A DNA stretch of 64,000 nt from NCBI GenBank assembly GCA_964035575.1, contig OZ037841.1, positions 1,674,001 through 1,738,000 on the forward strand, read 5' to 3'. Source of the stretch: Rhynchopus sp. YZ270_cl-10. Its lineage: Eukaryota > Euglenozoa > Diplonemea > Diplonemida > Diplonemidae. Below are positions 1 to 9,599 of the stretch, piece after piece. Made by a program: the position numbers and the translations under genes. Below the pieces are notes generated by a model. The model was not told where the DNA came from. It made no database searches and was given only the letters and a program-made list of their open reading frames with translations. The stretch's first letter is position 1; every line of letters starts with the position of its first letter.

Positions 1-1587
1 ATTGCCGCTCAGTTATTGGAAGGGCTTGCACCTGGGGTGCAGAAACACCTTGGGTTGCAGAGGTTTTGTGCAGCCTTTGATGAAGCATTTGGGGCAGGGA
101 AGGTGGGTCTGGCGTTCTCATGGGGGCGTATCGTTGTGGATGAATTCTTGCAGTTGAGCGGGCCTCAGAAGCATATTGTGAGGCGTTTACGTGGTGACGC
201 TGCTACATGGCTTCTTTCTGCCTCAATGGACACTCGAAACGGCAATGTTACTGCAAAGGTCAATACCGCCGCATCGCTTTTAGGTGCACACATCGGAACA
301 GACCTCGGCCTCTCGAGAGACAAAGCGAACACCGCAAACACCCTCCCCCGCGCAGTTTCCGCCGTCTTCCGATCATTTCTCCGAGACAGACAAAACCTCT
401 TTATCACCACCTTCCTTCGCAGTGCGAGCGCTCAGTGCGCAGCAGAGCTCACCCACATTAAAACACCATTGAACTTACCTAATGCAGCGCTGGCAGTTTT
501 AATGGAAATATATGCGTCTGGTGTGTCAAAGAGTGGGACACTGAAGCATACGTTTTGCCTCCCACGCACGCAGGGAGGGTTTCGGACGTTGGAAGAGCTG
601 GCACAACAGCGTCGTGGTGAGTGCGCGACGTACAAGAAAAAGATTGGGTCGCGCCTTGAGAGAATCATTTGGGGGGTAGCGGACCTTGCGAAGCAACGTG
701 GTGCGGACCCGATGGAGGTGAAGGTGTTGCGTTTGGACATCACATTGTTGAGCACCGTCGGCGATGCTGAGGCTGGCAGGCACATTGAGGAGATGACGTC
801 CTCCGCTTCCGATCGTGTTGCAACCGCTCATCGCAAACCTTACCTTGCGCCGCGTGGTGAGTATCGCGACCTCATCGGATCACTGCGTACGGTTGCAAAC
901 AAATGCGCTTCATATACACAACGACTTCGCTCTCTTCGTCTGATCCTTGCAATTCTCGGGGAGGGAGATAACAAATGCGACTGCTGCGGGCATTCTGTTC
1001 ACCACAACGACAAAGTGGTCTCACCCCTCTGCGGGCACAGTGGCATCACTGCGCACTTCACCGACGAATCGCTCTCTCTCTTTGCTGAAGACGACATCCC
1101 AAAATGCCCTGTCGAAGGCTGCACCGCGTTTCTCCATGCGGGGATGTGTTTCGCTGCAATGCCTGCAGCAGCAGACAGGCCCGTTGTGGACGACCCTCTG
1201 GCAACAGTAGCACAGAAGGTGGTTGACGTCGGGGAAGGTGTGGTGGTGGTGGCACAGAACGCAGCTACGTTGGCGAGCTTTGGCGAAGAGCTGGCGAAGT
1301 GTGGTGTGCATGGGGTGATGAGTGGAGGAGAAGGTGGTGGCGACGCAGTGCACCTTCTTCTGGCGCACGAGATGTATGGGCTTAACCTCGACACAGTGCG
1401 CAACATCGCGTTCTTGCACCCCCTCAGTGCAGCAACAGAGGACGCAAGAGATGCACTCTTTGCTCGTTGCGTCGCATGTGTGCACCGCCGTTCGCAACAA
1501 CGTCCTGTCCGCGTCTACCACTTCCCAATCTATAACACACCCGAAATGCAGATAAAATATGAGTGCAATAAAATAGGGGGTGCATAA
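1..1587 (+). CDS. RING plus SNF2-type helicase C-lobe protein (5' end outside window)
   Basis: The frame is open from base 1, so at least 528 C-terminal residues are present and the true start lies upstream. Around residue 326 there is a RING-like cluster (CDCC, then PLCGH, then CPVEGC). From about residue 405 to the end the protein resembles the second RecA lobe of SNF2 ATPases: a VVVVAQN strand, GLNL (motif V) followed by AFLHPL, and a degenerate motif VI near RCVACVHRRSQQ leading into VRVYHF and NTPE. A RING lying before the C-lobe is the order seen in SHPRH/Irc20/Rad5-type chromatin remodellers that are also ubiquitin ligases, so a nuclear role is likely. The motif VI arginine context is altered (CVACVHRR where QAxxRxHRxGQ is usual), so ATPase activity is uncertain. 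The protein stops soon after motif VI. Family assignment is inference from motifs. Confidence 0.65.
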   Translation: MAAQLLEGLAPGVQKHLGLQRFCAAFDEAFGAGKVGLAFSWGRIVVDEFLQLSGPQKHIVRRLRGDAATWLLSASMDTRNGNVTAKVNTAASLLGAHIGTDLGLSRDKANTANTLPRAVSAVFRSFLRDRQNLFITTFLRSASAQCAAELTHIKTPLNLPNAALAVLMEIYASGVSKSGTLKHTFCLPRTQGGFRTLEELAQQRRGECATYKKKIGSRLERIIWGVADLAKQRGADPMEVKVLRLDITLLSTVGDAEAGRHIEEMTSSASDRVATAHRKPYLAPRGEYRDLIGSLRTVANKCASYTQRLRSLRLILAILGEGDNKCDCCGHSVHHNDKVVSPLCGHSGITAHFTDESLSLFAEDDIPKCPVEGCTAFLHAGMCFAAMPAAADRPVVDDPLATVAQKVVDVGEGVVVVAQNAATLASFGEELAKCGVHGVMSGGEGGGDAVHLLLAHEMYGLNLDTVRNIAFLHPLSAATEDARDALFARCVACVHRRSQQRPVRVYHFPIYNTPEMQIKYECNKIGGA

Positions 1588-1986
1588 GGGGGTAGGGTTT
1601 GAGAAGATATCTTTGATCCAAATGTGGGATTATCAATTCTTTCTGCGGGGTCCTTTGCACTGTCACAAGAGGGCTTTATATTCATATTTGTATTAGGGTA
1701 AGTACTTTGTGGTGGGAATGATTCAAATGTCTGAGACTTTTTGCTTATTCCTCCCTCTATTGTGCACTCACACATTTCTCTGCCTCTGCACTTCAGGCTA
1801 AGGGTTTTTTTTTTCCTTTTTGCCATCCACTTCTGGGCGTTTTGAAAGAAATGACGTGGGTTGCGTACCAACTAAATATGAGGAAGAACGAGGTTTTATC
1901 CCCAACAATAAAATAGTTTTGGACTGACGGTGTGTTTCTCCGTCACATTGTTTTCTAGATTTGTTTTTTTTCACTTTTTTTTTTTT

Positions 1987-2017
1987 AGATGTGTATGCAC
2001 GTGAGGCATATTCATCT
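1987..2017 (+). repeat. ACGAGAG-type hairpin, copy 1
   Basis: Outer stem AGATG/CATCT; inner stem TATGC/GCATA; loop ACGTGAG; a few unpaired bases on either side of the inner stem. TATGC/GCATA replaces TGTGC/GCACA of other copies, a compensatory change. A T-run follows. Confidence 0.7.
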
Positions 2018-2142
2018 GACAACTTTTTTTTAGATAGCCAAGTTTCAAACCCCAGCGTGTTCCCATTATACTCGGCAGTATTACAATGTACACGTGAGGT
2101 ATTCAAACGGGTCTTTTTAATTTTTCTTCCTGGTGAGAATAG

Positions 2143-2181
2143 ATGCCTGCGTCGGCCGCTGTCCGGTGAGGACGTTTGCAT
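2143..2181 (+). repeat. GTGC/GCAC-family hairpin (variant)
   Basis: Outer stem ATGC/GCAT and an inner CGTC/GACG pairing replace GTGC/GCAC and CGTC/GGCG of the other copies. The spacing CTG on the left and TTT on the right is kept. Confidence 0.6.
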
Positions 2182-2300
2182 GCGACAACTTCTCTCTCTT
2201 TGGATTTAAAGGGGTGTATAGACCTTTCTGCATCCGTTAGAAGGATGACTGCAAAGGCGCAGATAAAGAACATCCCTTACCCTCATTGTTTATTACCAAT

Positions 2301-2317
2301 GTTCCTTCCCTTCGCAG
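2301..2317 (+). promoter_or_regulatory. pyrimidine tract plus AG upstream of the Ubl-LRR gene
   Basis: GTTCCTTCCCTTCGCAG ends 46 nt before the ATG at 2364. It fits a 3' splice site, either trans-splicing of a leader or a 5'UTR intron. Confidence 0.45.
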
Positions 2318-2363
2318 AGCGAGGACGTCTTGTTACACTCCACGTCAGGTCGATACAAAAAAT

Positions 2364-3356
2364 ATGGAAGTCTCCGTGAAAGGCTTGGTCAACAAGAAGT
2401 ACGTGGTCGAGGTGGGTGAGGATGACACAGTGGCGACCCTGCGGCAGAAGGTGGCATCAACAGTGGGTCTGAGTGAGGACAGCTTTCGCATGGGCTTCGA
2501 AGGGAAGGAGGAAGGCGAGGACGTTAAGCAACTGAGTGCTGGGGACACAATCGTGCTGACGAAGTCGAAGATTTTCGAAGAGCTGCAATCTTTGAGTGAG
2601 GCGGGCATGACAGAGAGGTTGGAGCAGGTGCGCGATCCTGAGGTGGCGTCTTTGCTTCTTCGGGTGCAGGTTGTGGCTGCGATTCCAAATAAGTTCTTGT
2701 CGGGGGTATCCTTAACAAGGCTTGACATCAGTGCTGCGTCAGGTGTGACAAAGGTAGGGGATGCCTTCCTATACAACTGCCGAGCCTTGGAGAGCATTGA
2801 TGTGTCTGGGTTGAGCAGTGTCACGCAGATAGGTGACGGCTTTCTGTGCAACTGCATCACTCTGACAGAACTCGACCTGTCACCTTTGATCAGGGTTGCG
2901 GAGATTGGCGAATCTTTTCTCTGCCACTGCTTCCATTTGACAGCACTCCACTTGCCACCACTTAACACTGTTACACAGGTCCCTGCCTATTTTCTCGCTG
3001 GCTGCGAACACTTAACTGCATTAGACTTGTCGATGCTGAGCAGCGCCACGCACATTGGTGACTGCTTTCTGACCAGATGCAAAAACCTGACAGCACTAGA
3101 CTTGGCACCACTCTGCAATGTTACGCATATTGAGAACGACTTTCTTCACAGCTGCGTAACCTTAACGACACTGGATTTGTCACCTCTGGGCAGGGTTACG
3201 TCCATAGGGAGCCGATTTGGATCGCAATGGAAATTTGTTAAAGGCTGCGTGTCGTTGACGAGCGTCTACCTCTCCGGCTGCAGCGACGTTGTGTCGAGCA
3301 CCGTGCGAAAGGGTGAACTGAAGGATCTTGTGGTGGAAGTTACGTCCGAAACTTAG
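2364..3356 (+). CDS. ubiquitin-like plus BspA-type leucine-rich-repeat protein
   Basis: 330 residues. The start MEVSVKGL is preferred because a ubiquitin-like beta-grasp fold begins there: VSVKG, YVVEV, DTVATLRQKV, FRMGFEGKE, DTIVL. A more upstream ATG (2286) would add an unstructured tail. After a linker, about seven 24-residue repeats follow the BspA pattern IGDxFLxxCxxLTxLDLS (about residues 110-310). Such repeats form curved binding surfaces for protein ligands. There is no signal peptide or membrane segment, so a cytosolic or nuclear adaptor is likely. The linker EVASLLLRVQVVAAIP and the repeats are clearly homologous to the next gene, which has a B-box in place of the Ubl. Ligand and function are unknown. 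Confidence 0.8.
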   Translation: MEVSVKGLVNKKYVVEVGEDDTVATLRQKVASTVGLSEDSFRMGFEGKEEGEDVKQLSAGDTIVLTKSKIFEELQSLSEAGMTERLEQVRDPEVASLLLRVQVVAAIPNKFLSGVSLTRLDISAASGVTKVGDAFLYNCRALESIDVSGLSSVTQIGDGFLCNCITLTELDLSPLIRVAEIGESFLCHCFHLTALHLPPLNTVTQVPAYFLAGCEHLTALDLSMLSSATHIGDCFLTRCKNLTALDLAPLCNVTHIENDFLHSCVTLTTLDLSPLGRVTSIGSRFGSQWKFVKGCVSLTSVYLSGCSDVVSSTVRKGELKDLVVEVTSET

Positions 3357-3966
3357 ACACTCCGCAGCCAACAGACCTGCCATGACGATGTCGGCTCGCA
3401 TCTCTTGATGGGTATACTGCACCATAGCGTCAGTGCAGCGTCTTCTTCTTCTTCTTCTTACGAGACTGTACCGTGGCTTAGTGTTGCCTCCTGCAAGACT
3501 TTACAGGTTTCTTAAGCTGAACACTAAGCACTAAGCGCGCGAGGCTCAGGGTCATTACCAACTTTTCTTTCCACTCTCTGAGCTCGCAACCCAATGCAGG
3601 TGACCTGTGTGAGCCTGCTAAGGTGTTTGCATCAGTTGTACTCTTGCGCAACTGGGGTGGGCTTACCTTTGCGTTTCCCGTTTGCCTCTTTCCCTTGGAT
3701 GGTTTTGTTGCCTTTCTCTAGAATGGATATGTGCAGCTAGAGGCGCATCTTTCTTCTTTCGTTAGCGGTAATGACCGCCGCAACCACGCCAAAGGGCTTG
3801 GGTGTTATAGCCTGTGTATTGACTACCTTACTTCAAGGAAGTCAGAGGCCCTTTCACGATTTCATTCATTTGATTGACAAAACATAGATCCCCCTCATTT
3901 TTTTGCCACAGTTTTTGCCCCTCCCTCTATATCGGCACCACCAACAGACGTACATTTCTCACATCA
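3357..3966. other. intergenic, nothing recognised
   Basis: Unique-looking sequence with a short TTC microsatellite near 3441-3461. I see no gene or repeat family here. Confidence 0.5.
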
Positions 3967-5511
3967 ATGTCAGTTGTGCAAAACGGGATGTCGTTGCAGT
4001 GTCCATACCACCCAAACCTAGAGCTGAGCCTTGTGTGCGAAGATCTTGAGTGTTCAGATGCGTTCATCTGCACGGACTGCGCCAGGACCAAGCATGCGGG
4101 ACACAGGACCATCGCCATGACGGTTTTTGCAGAACGACAGCGCATCGCTGTCCGCTCCCACCAGGCATGCCTCACTGCACAGCGGGCTGCTGCACGGGAG
4201 AAGTGCCGTGTGCTTGAGGTGAAGCTGGCTGCAATGCAGGAGTTGTGCGCGAAGTATGGAGACGACCACCAGCTCAGTATGTTGATGCCGATGCCGATTC
4301 CGATACCGTTCGATGTAAACCCTGTGCAAACCAGTGGGAACGAGAAGCAGGTTGCCATCGACGCACTTCAAACAATGGGCGAGACCGAGCTTACAGCAGA
4401 ACGGTTGGAGACGGCATCACCGGAGGTTGCTTGTTTGCTTCTGCGTGCGGGCGTTACGAATTCGATTCCACCCAGGTTCTTGACAGGGCAACCGCTCAGG
4501 CGAGTAGATCTCAGTTTTGTGCCAGAGGTGACTCACATAGACCGGATGTTTCTACAGAAGTGCAACTACCTGACTGGGATCAATCTGTCTGGACTGACGA
4601 ATGTCACCACAATTATGGAAGGCTTCCTCGTGCAGTGCAGTGCACTATCAGAGGTCGATCTCTCCCCCCTGTCCAATGTCACTGCAGTGGGGAATGGCTG
4701 CCTCATGCGGTGCAAATCGCTGTCCAGCGTCAATCTCTCTGGGATGTCCAGCGTCGCGACCTTTGGGAATCTGCTGTTGGCGGAGTGCACATCACTGACT
4801 GAGGTCAACCTCTCTGGCCTGTCTAGGACCACAACGATCGGGAAGTGCTTTCTCGCCGAGTGCACAGCGCTGCGCAACATCGATCTCTCAGGCCTGATCA
4901 ACGTCACCTCCATCGGGGACGGCTTTCTCCAGAGGTGTACAGCGCTGCGTGAAGTCGATCTCTCTAGCCTGGCCAGCGTCACCCACACGGGAGTTGGCTT
5001 TCTCTCAGAATGCACAGCACTAACCGAGCTTGATCTGTCTGGCATGTCCAGTGTCACCACCATTGAGGATGGATTCCTGAGACACTGCACCTCGCTACGT
5101 GAAGTGGATCTCTGTGGCATGATGAGCACGACGACGATAGGAAACGGCTTTCTCGCGCACTGCACAGCACTACCCAGGCTCAACCTCTGCGGCCTGTCCG
5201 GCGTCACCTCCATAGGAGAGAACTTCCTCCACCAGTGCACATCCCTCACAGACCTCAACCTCTCCGACCTCTCCAGCGTCACCACCATCGGCGATGGCTT
5301 CCTGAAGCAGTGTCTCGCACTACCCGAGCTCGATCTTTCTGGCCTCGTCAGCGTCACCACAATAGAGGGCAGCTTCCTCGCAGACTGCAGAAAGCTGTCG
5401 GAGCTCGACGTCTCTGTCCTGTCCAGCGTCACGTCCATAGGAGAAGGGTTTCTTGTGGGCTGCACCGTGAAGGTAGATAAGTCTGACATTCCCAAACTGA
5501 ATCGTTCGTAA
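3967..5511 (+). CDS. B-box zinc finger plus BspA-type leucine-rich-repeat protein
   Basis: 514 residues from ATG 3967 (MSVVQNG). An upstream in-frame ATG at 3874 would add a low-complexity tail. Residues of about 10-50 form a B-box: CPYH, then CEDLEC, CTDC and HAGH supply C/H zinc ligands. A short helical segment follows, then the linker PEVACLLLRAGV shared with the preceding gene. Thirteen near-perfect 24-residue repeats of the form SIGDGFLxxCTALxELDLSGLSSVT fill the rest. B-boxes mediate oligomerisation or E3-ligase contacts in TRIM proteins, but no RING is present, so this looks like an adaptor. The even spacing and high repeat identity suggest recent internal expansion. Partner unknown. 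Confidence 0.82.
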   Translation: MSVVQNGMSLQCPYHPNLELSLVCEDLECSDAFICTDCARTKHAGHRTIAMTVFAERQRIAVRSHQACLTAQRAAAREKCRVLEVKLAAMQELCAKYGDDHQLSMLMPMPIPIPFDVNPVQTSGNEKQVAIDALQTMGETELTAERLETASPEVACLLLRAGVTNSIPPRFLTGQPLRRVDLSFVPEVTHIDRMFLQKCNYLTGINLSGLTNVTTIMEGFLVQCSALSEVDLSPLSNVTAVGNGCLMRCKSLSSVNLSGMSSVATFGNLLLAECTSLTEVNLSGLSRTTTIGKCFLAECTALRNIDLSGLINVTSIGDGFLQRCTALREVDLSSLASVTHTGVGFLSECTALTELDLSGMSSVTTIEDGFLRHCTSLREVDLCGMMSTTTIGNGFLAHCTALPRLNLCGLSGVTSIGENFLHQCTSLTDLNLSDLSSVTTIGDGFLKQCLALPELDLSGLVSVTTIEGSFLADCRKLSELDVSVLSSVTSIGEGFLVGCTVKVDKSDIPKLNRS

Positions 5512-6418
5512 CTACAACACTGCGCAGCAGAACAGCAAAGCGAACACAGATACGCAGAACGCAGCGTAGGTTACAAAGGGACGCGAAGGGTCTGATGATA
5601 TTGATGTGATGCACAACCCACTAGCGTGGGACAGCAAGGCAGCCGTGCTAGCCGATAGCCGAGTACGCTACGACGACGCTGACGGCATCGAACTATGAGT
5701 ACTGAACAATTGATACTAAAAAAAAGGAGCGGAAGTCACGTGAAGAAATGCAAATCCCAAGAGTGTAGCCGGGTCGTGCTAGACGACAACAATCTGAAGC
5801 AGGAAAAAATATAAAAAAATATACAAAACGAAGGTGGCTTTTTTTGTGCCACGCCAGGTAGCATCATTTCAACGGTCTCTCTCACAACCCTCCCCACCTT
5901 TTTCCCCCTTCAGCATACTCCCTCATCTTTCCGAAGCTGTACTTCTTTTTGTGACGGAGTTACACCCTTCCGGGTGGTCGGAGTCTTGTGGTGCCACTCT
6001 GCCACTCTGTGGGCGAAGCCGCTTTTCGTCTCTGATGTGCAAGGTGTCAACTATTTATGTACAACTGTTCCCAAGATAAACTGCCGGGAGAAAAACCCCC
6101 GCCACATTCCACACACGACGGTGAAGTAACTCACTTGTAACCCACTTGTAACGTTACAAGTGGGTTACATGGCACCAAAAACCACTGAACTTCACCTAAT
6201 TTCAGGCAAAATCAGGTGGTGGTGGTACACGTAACTTACATGTGGTACATGTAACTCACTTGTAACCCACTTGTACCGGTTTTTCACTCGTAACGTTACG
6301 AGTAACTTCACTTGTATTGTAACATACTTCATCGTCAGGTGTTCTCCCCCCTCCCCCCTCTCCTCCTCCTCCTCCTCTTCCCTCTTGAACACAGTACTTA
6401 GGTTTTCTTTCCCTTCTT
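5512..6418. other. intergenic stretch with palindromic repeats
   Basis: A presumed 3'UTR is followed by an AT-rich stretch and a palindrome cluster (6120-6320). A C/T-rich tract at 6344-6386 precedes the E2 start. No gene seen. Confidence 0.6.
6120..6320. repeat. foldback cluster built on CACTTGTAAC and CACTCGTAACG
   Basis: It contains the palindrome CACTTGTAACGTTACAAGTG, further CCCACTTGTA copies, and ACTCGTAACGTTACGAGT. GTGAAGTAACTC at the left faces GAGTAACTTCAC at the right, so this may be a small foldback element. A CACCT..AGGTG hairpin (6194-6220) like the family at 38409 lies inside it. Confidence 0.55.
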
Positions 6419-8634
6419 ATGGCGATAAAGCGCATCCGCAAGGAAATGTTGGAATTAGCTGAGTCACCGGACCACAGCTTCTGTTTGACGCAGGTAGACG
6501 ACACAGATATGTTCCACTGGGTGGCGACTGTGATGGGGCCCGAAGGATCGCCGTACGATGGTGGGCTCTTCCTCCTCGACATCCGCTTTCCAACTGACTA
6601 CCCGTTCAAGCCACCAAAGGTCCAGTTCACAACACCCGTGTTCCATCCGTGTGTCACAACACATGGATATGTGTGTCTTCACGATGACATTCTCGGCTCC
6701 AGGTGGTATGAAAATGAGTTAGGGCATGGCAAGTATTTCTATTGTTTCGCGTCCTGCGTGCGTACAGATTTTTGAGAATTGGGAAAAAAAAACTAGTCCG
6801 AAAAAAAACTAGTTTAGGGTTACCTCTAGAGGTACTCGACTTGGTGGCGTGGTCGGTGCCCGACCGCAAACAAAAATGGGGTGGCGACGGGGGGTGCGCC
6901 GCAAAAAACACAAAAAAAAAAAAAAACCTGGACCACAAAAAATCACAAAAAATCACATTTCACTGTACATTGACCCGTCACCAGCGTTCGACAATACGTA
7001 CTGATACGTATCAGTACGCGTACGTGGGGGGTATTTCTGGAAATACGTGACTTTATTTTTTCTCCTCTGAGATGGTGTGAACCGTTGTACGCGGTACAAC
7101 CGCGGGAGACATACGGGCGAACCACGGGGAATCTGGAGGGGGTACCCCTTTTTATTTTTATTTTTCCCGTTTTTTGGTGTTTACTCTCACGGTGGTAAGG
7201 GTCACACAGAGTCACGGTTCTAACCGAGCGGGGTCGCAAAATTTTCTAATGCGCTGAATTATCCCAAAAAAGTGGTTTTCTCGGGGGAAATTTTTTTTCA
7301 ACCCCTACAGACTGTACTGTACTGTACTTGTACTGTACTTGTACTGTACTGTACTGTACTGTACTGTACTGTACTGTACTGTACTGTACTGTACTGTACT
7401 GTACTGTACTGTACTGTACTGTACTGTACTGTACTGTACTGTACTGTACTGTACTGTACTGTACTGTACTGTACTGTACTGTACTGTACTGTACTGTACT
7501 GTACTGTACTGTACTGTACTGTACTGTACTGTACTGTACTGTACTGTACTGTACTGTACTGTACTGTACTGTACTGTACTGTACTGTACTGTACTGTACT
7601 GTACTGTACTGTACTGTACTGTACTGTACTGTACTGTACTGTACTGTACTGTACTGTACTGTACTGTACTGTACTGTACTGTACTGTACTGTACTGTACT
7701 GTACTGTACTGTACTGTACTGTACTGTACTGTACTGTACTGTACTGTACTGTACTGTACTGTACTGTACTGTACTGTACTGTACTGTACTGTACTGTACT
7801 GTACTGTACTGTACTGTACTGTACTGTACTGTACTGTACTGTACTGTACTGTACTGTACAGTGAATTTTTCTATAGGTCAACAACTTGGCCATTTCTGCA
7901 AAATGACCCCACCACTTCCTGGGATTGGCTCAAAAATGCAAATGCCAGCGTTTTCCTTCACATGATATTGTTACTGTTGAAGTTTGGGGGCGGGGTTTTT
8001 CCCGAACAAGGCTAGTAGTTTTTTTTACTAGCTAGTTTTTTTTTGCGTGCGTGCGTACAGATTTGGGATGGAGTGGGGGACGCGAAACAATAAAAACACT
8101 TGCCATGCCCTTCGTGTTTTCCTGATGAAGTGAAAGCTCAATACAAATCTTGTGAAAACAGGGAGGCTGGCTTCGCCAGGAACCTTTGGGTGCCATGGGT
8201 GCTGTCTCTTTTTGTAAATGTACTGAGGTTGCTGATACTTTTGTTTATTCTGTTTTACACACAGGTCCCCTGCACACTTCCTGAGAAGGATTCTGTTTCT
8301 TGTTGTGGATATGCTTCGCTGCTGGGACGAAGCGGATGCTTCGTTCAATCACGAAGCTTGCCAGATGGTAGTACGTAAGGTATGTTGGGGTTCAGAAAAA
8401 ACTAGGCATTCTGGGTCTGGGGTTGGCACGAGCCTTATCGAACGGGTTGACATGACTCTCGCCATCTTTATTGAGTTCACATGAAGAGTTACTCACGATA
8501 TCCCATCTGGTTTGAAGAACTTATCTCCCCTTCTATCTAAGGAGGTCCTTAGGATTATCTTACACTTATCTTTGCAGGACTTGGACGCTTTTCAACGCAA
8601 AGCACGGCAAATGACTATGGAACATGCGATGTGA
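6419..8634 (+). CDS. UBE2D: Ubc4/5-type ubiquitin-conjugating enzyme E2, three exons
   Basis: Exons 6419-6705, 8265-8379 and 8578-8634; introns 6706-8264 (GTATGA...CACAG) and 8380-8577 (GTATGT...TGCAG). The spliced product is 152 residues, the family length. It starts MAIKRIRKEM and keeps FHWVATVMGP, FPTDYPFKPPK, and a Cys at residue 86 where UBE2D has Cys85. W-SPAH spans the first junction and the protein ends in MEHAM, like YAM of Ubc4/5. It would accept ubiquitin from E1 and pass it to substrates with an E3. Oddities: the HPN motif reads HPC, losing the Asn that stabilises the thioester-attack intermediate, and the segment after the Cys reads CLHDDIL, two residues longer than CLDIL. It may be a divergent or inactive E2 paralogue. 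The long intron contains a mobile element. Confidence 0.85.
7311..7859. repeat. (TGTAC)n pentanucleotide array, about 110 copies
   Basis: Almost perfect; only two units near the left edge are lengthened (CTTGTACTG). It lies in the first intron of the E2 gene. All six frames stay open because the 5-bp unit has no stop codon, so long YCTVL or TVQYS frames here are artefacts. Confidence 0.97.
7866..7960 (+). repeat. array-flanking block shared with 29.57-29.66 kb
   Basis: The shared core ATGACCCCACCACT (ATTGACCCCACCACT in the other copy) is preceded in both by a close match to AACTTGTCCATTTC and followed in both by an AATGCAAAT segment and CGTTT. Both copies lie immediately right of a tandem array, so array and flank belong to one element family. 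Confidence 0.6.
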
Positions 8635-9599
8635 GCGACAGCGGCCGATACTTCCTTACTGCATACTCACGGCGACCTGAGTGGAGGACACGAGCGACGT
8701 GTTCACCTGCCGTGCCGGCTTCTTTCCATGGATCCGAGAGATGATTGCGAAGTAAAACGCAGTCTTTTCTTGCCCTGCGTGTCATTGTAAGGTGTGTGAA
8801 GGTGGAGAATAGGCATAATGAGGCAAGGCAAAGGGGTGGATCATGTCAAGGTGTAGGCTATGCAAATGAGAGGCTATGATCCGTATCATCTTGTCAACTC
8901 TGTTGTGTTGACAAAAAAAAACCCCAGTAGTTGCTATTGGAAAAAAAAGGAGTGTTCTGTGGATATGGAGGCTCGAAGGCGCGGCGTGTTCCAGCTCATA
9001 GTCGTCTACAGGCTCCCACTCATCGTCGTCGGAGCAGTGCGGAAGGAACACAGAATAGACAGATGAAAACTCGCCATAGATTACACCAGACACATCAGCA
9101 CCACCCATCAAAGCGCTAGGATGCTACGGTGGTTTCGAAAAATACAAATACAAAACAAGACCCAAATCTATCCTCGCGTCTTACCATGTCTTATTCAACG
9201 CGTCTTAAGCTTTCTTTTTGGTGATACCAATCACCAGAGCCGCTTGGGCCATCCCCACCCATCTCTCCTTTCTTTCGTTTTCAGCAAAACCCAGGCCATT
9301 CATAACTATCCCCAACCTTAGGGGTAGATTGAGTGCAAAAGAACTGACCTCTTGGGGTGAGTATTATCGATGTAAAACATCCAAACAAAAAAAAACTTTT
9401 CTAGCCTCGGGGATCCCTCGTATTCGCGCATTTTTTTTTCAAAATTAAAAACACCCTTTCCCCCCCAATGCAAATTTCCTTCAAGCCCTCCGTTTTCCCA
9501 ACCTATTCCACAGCACACAGACAAAAGGACCCATCCGAACCGTTTGTAATACCCCCCTCTTTTTGTACAAATGTTGTAGTGCAGAAAACCGAAAAAAAA
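8635..9599. other. intergenic, nothing recognised
   Basis: A presumed E2 3'UTR (to about 8760) and AT-rich DNA with T-runs. TTTCTTTCGTTTTCAG at 9269-9284 could be the acceptor for the next gene. No convincing gene. Confidence 0.45.

Larger units (their letters stand above)
1588..2363. other. intergenic stretch with hairpin repeats
   Basis: No gene is seen. It holds a CACTGTCACaAGAGGGC-type hairpin (about 1655-1683), the ACGAGAG-family hairpin at 1987-2017, a GTGC/GCAC-family hairpin at 2143-2181, T-runs and the likely splice acceptor of the next gene. Confidence 0.6.
6784..8044. mobile_element. TIR-bounded element inside E2 intron 1
   Basis: The left end reads A-run, ACTAG, A-run, ACTAG; the right end is its inverse, CTAG followed by T-runs. 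A 16-bp direct repeat, GCGTGCGTACAGATTT, lies at 6756-6771 and 8049-8064, close to a target duplication. The body carries the (TGTAC)n array. No transposase is seen, so it is non-autonomous. The block just right of the array recurs after the array at 29.1 kb. Confidence 0.55.

Noticed and set aside
7246-8015. Long frames reading YCTVL or TVQYS
   Set aside because: They exist only because the 5-bp array contains no stop in any frame; they lie inside the E2 intron.
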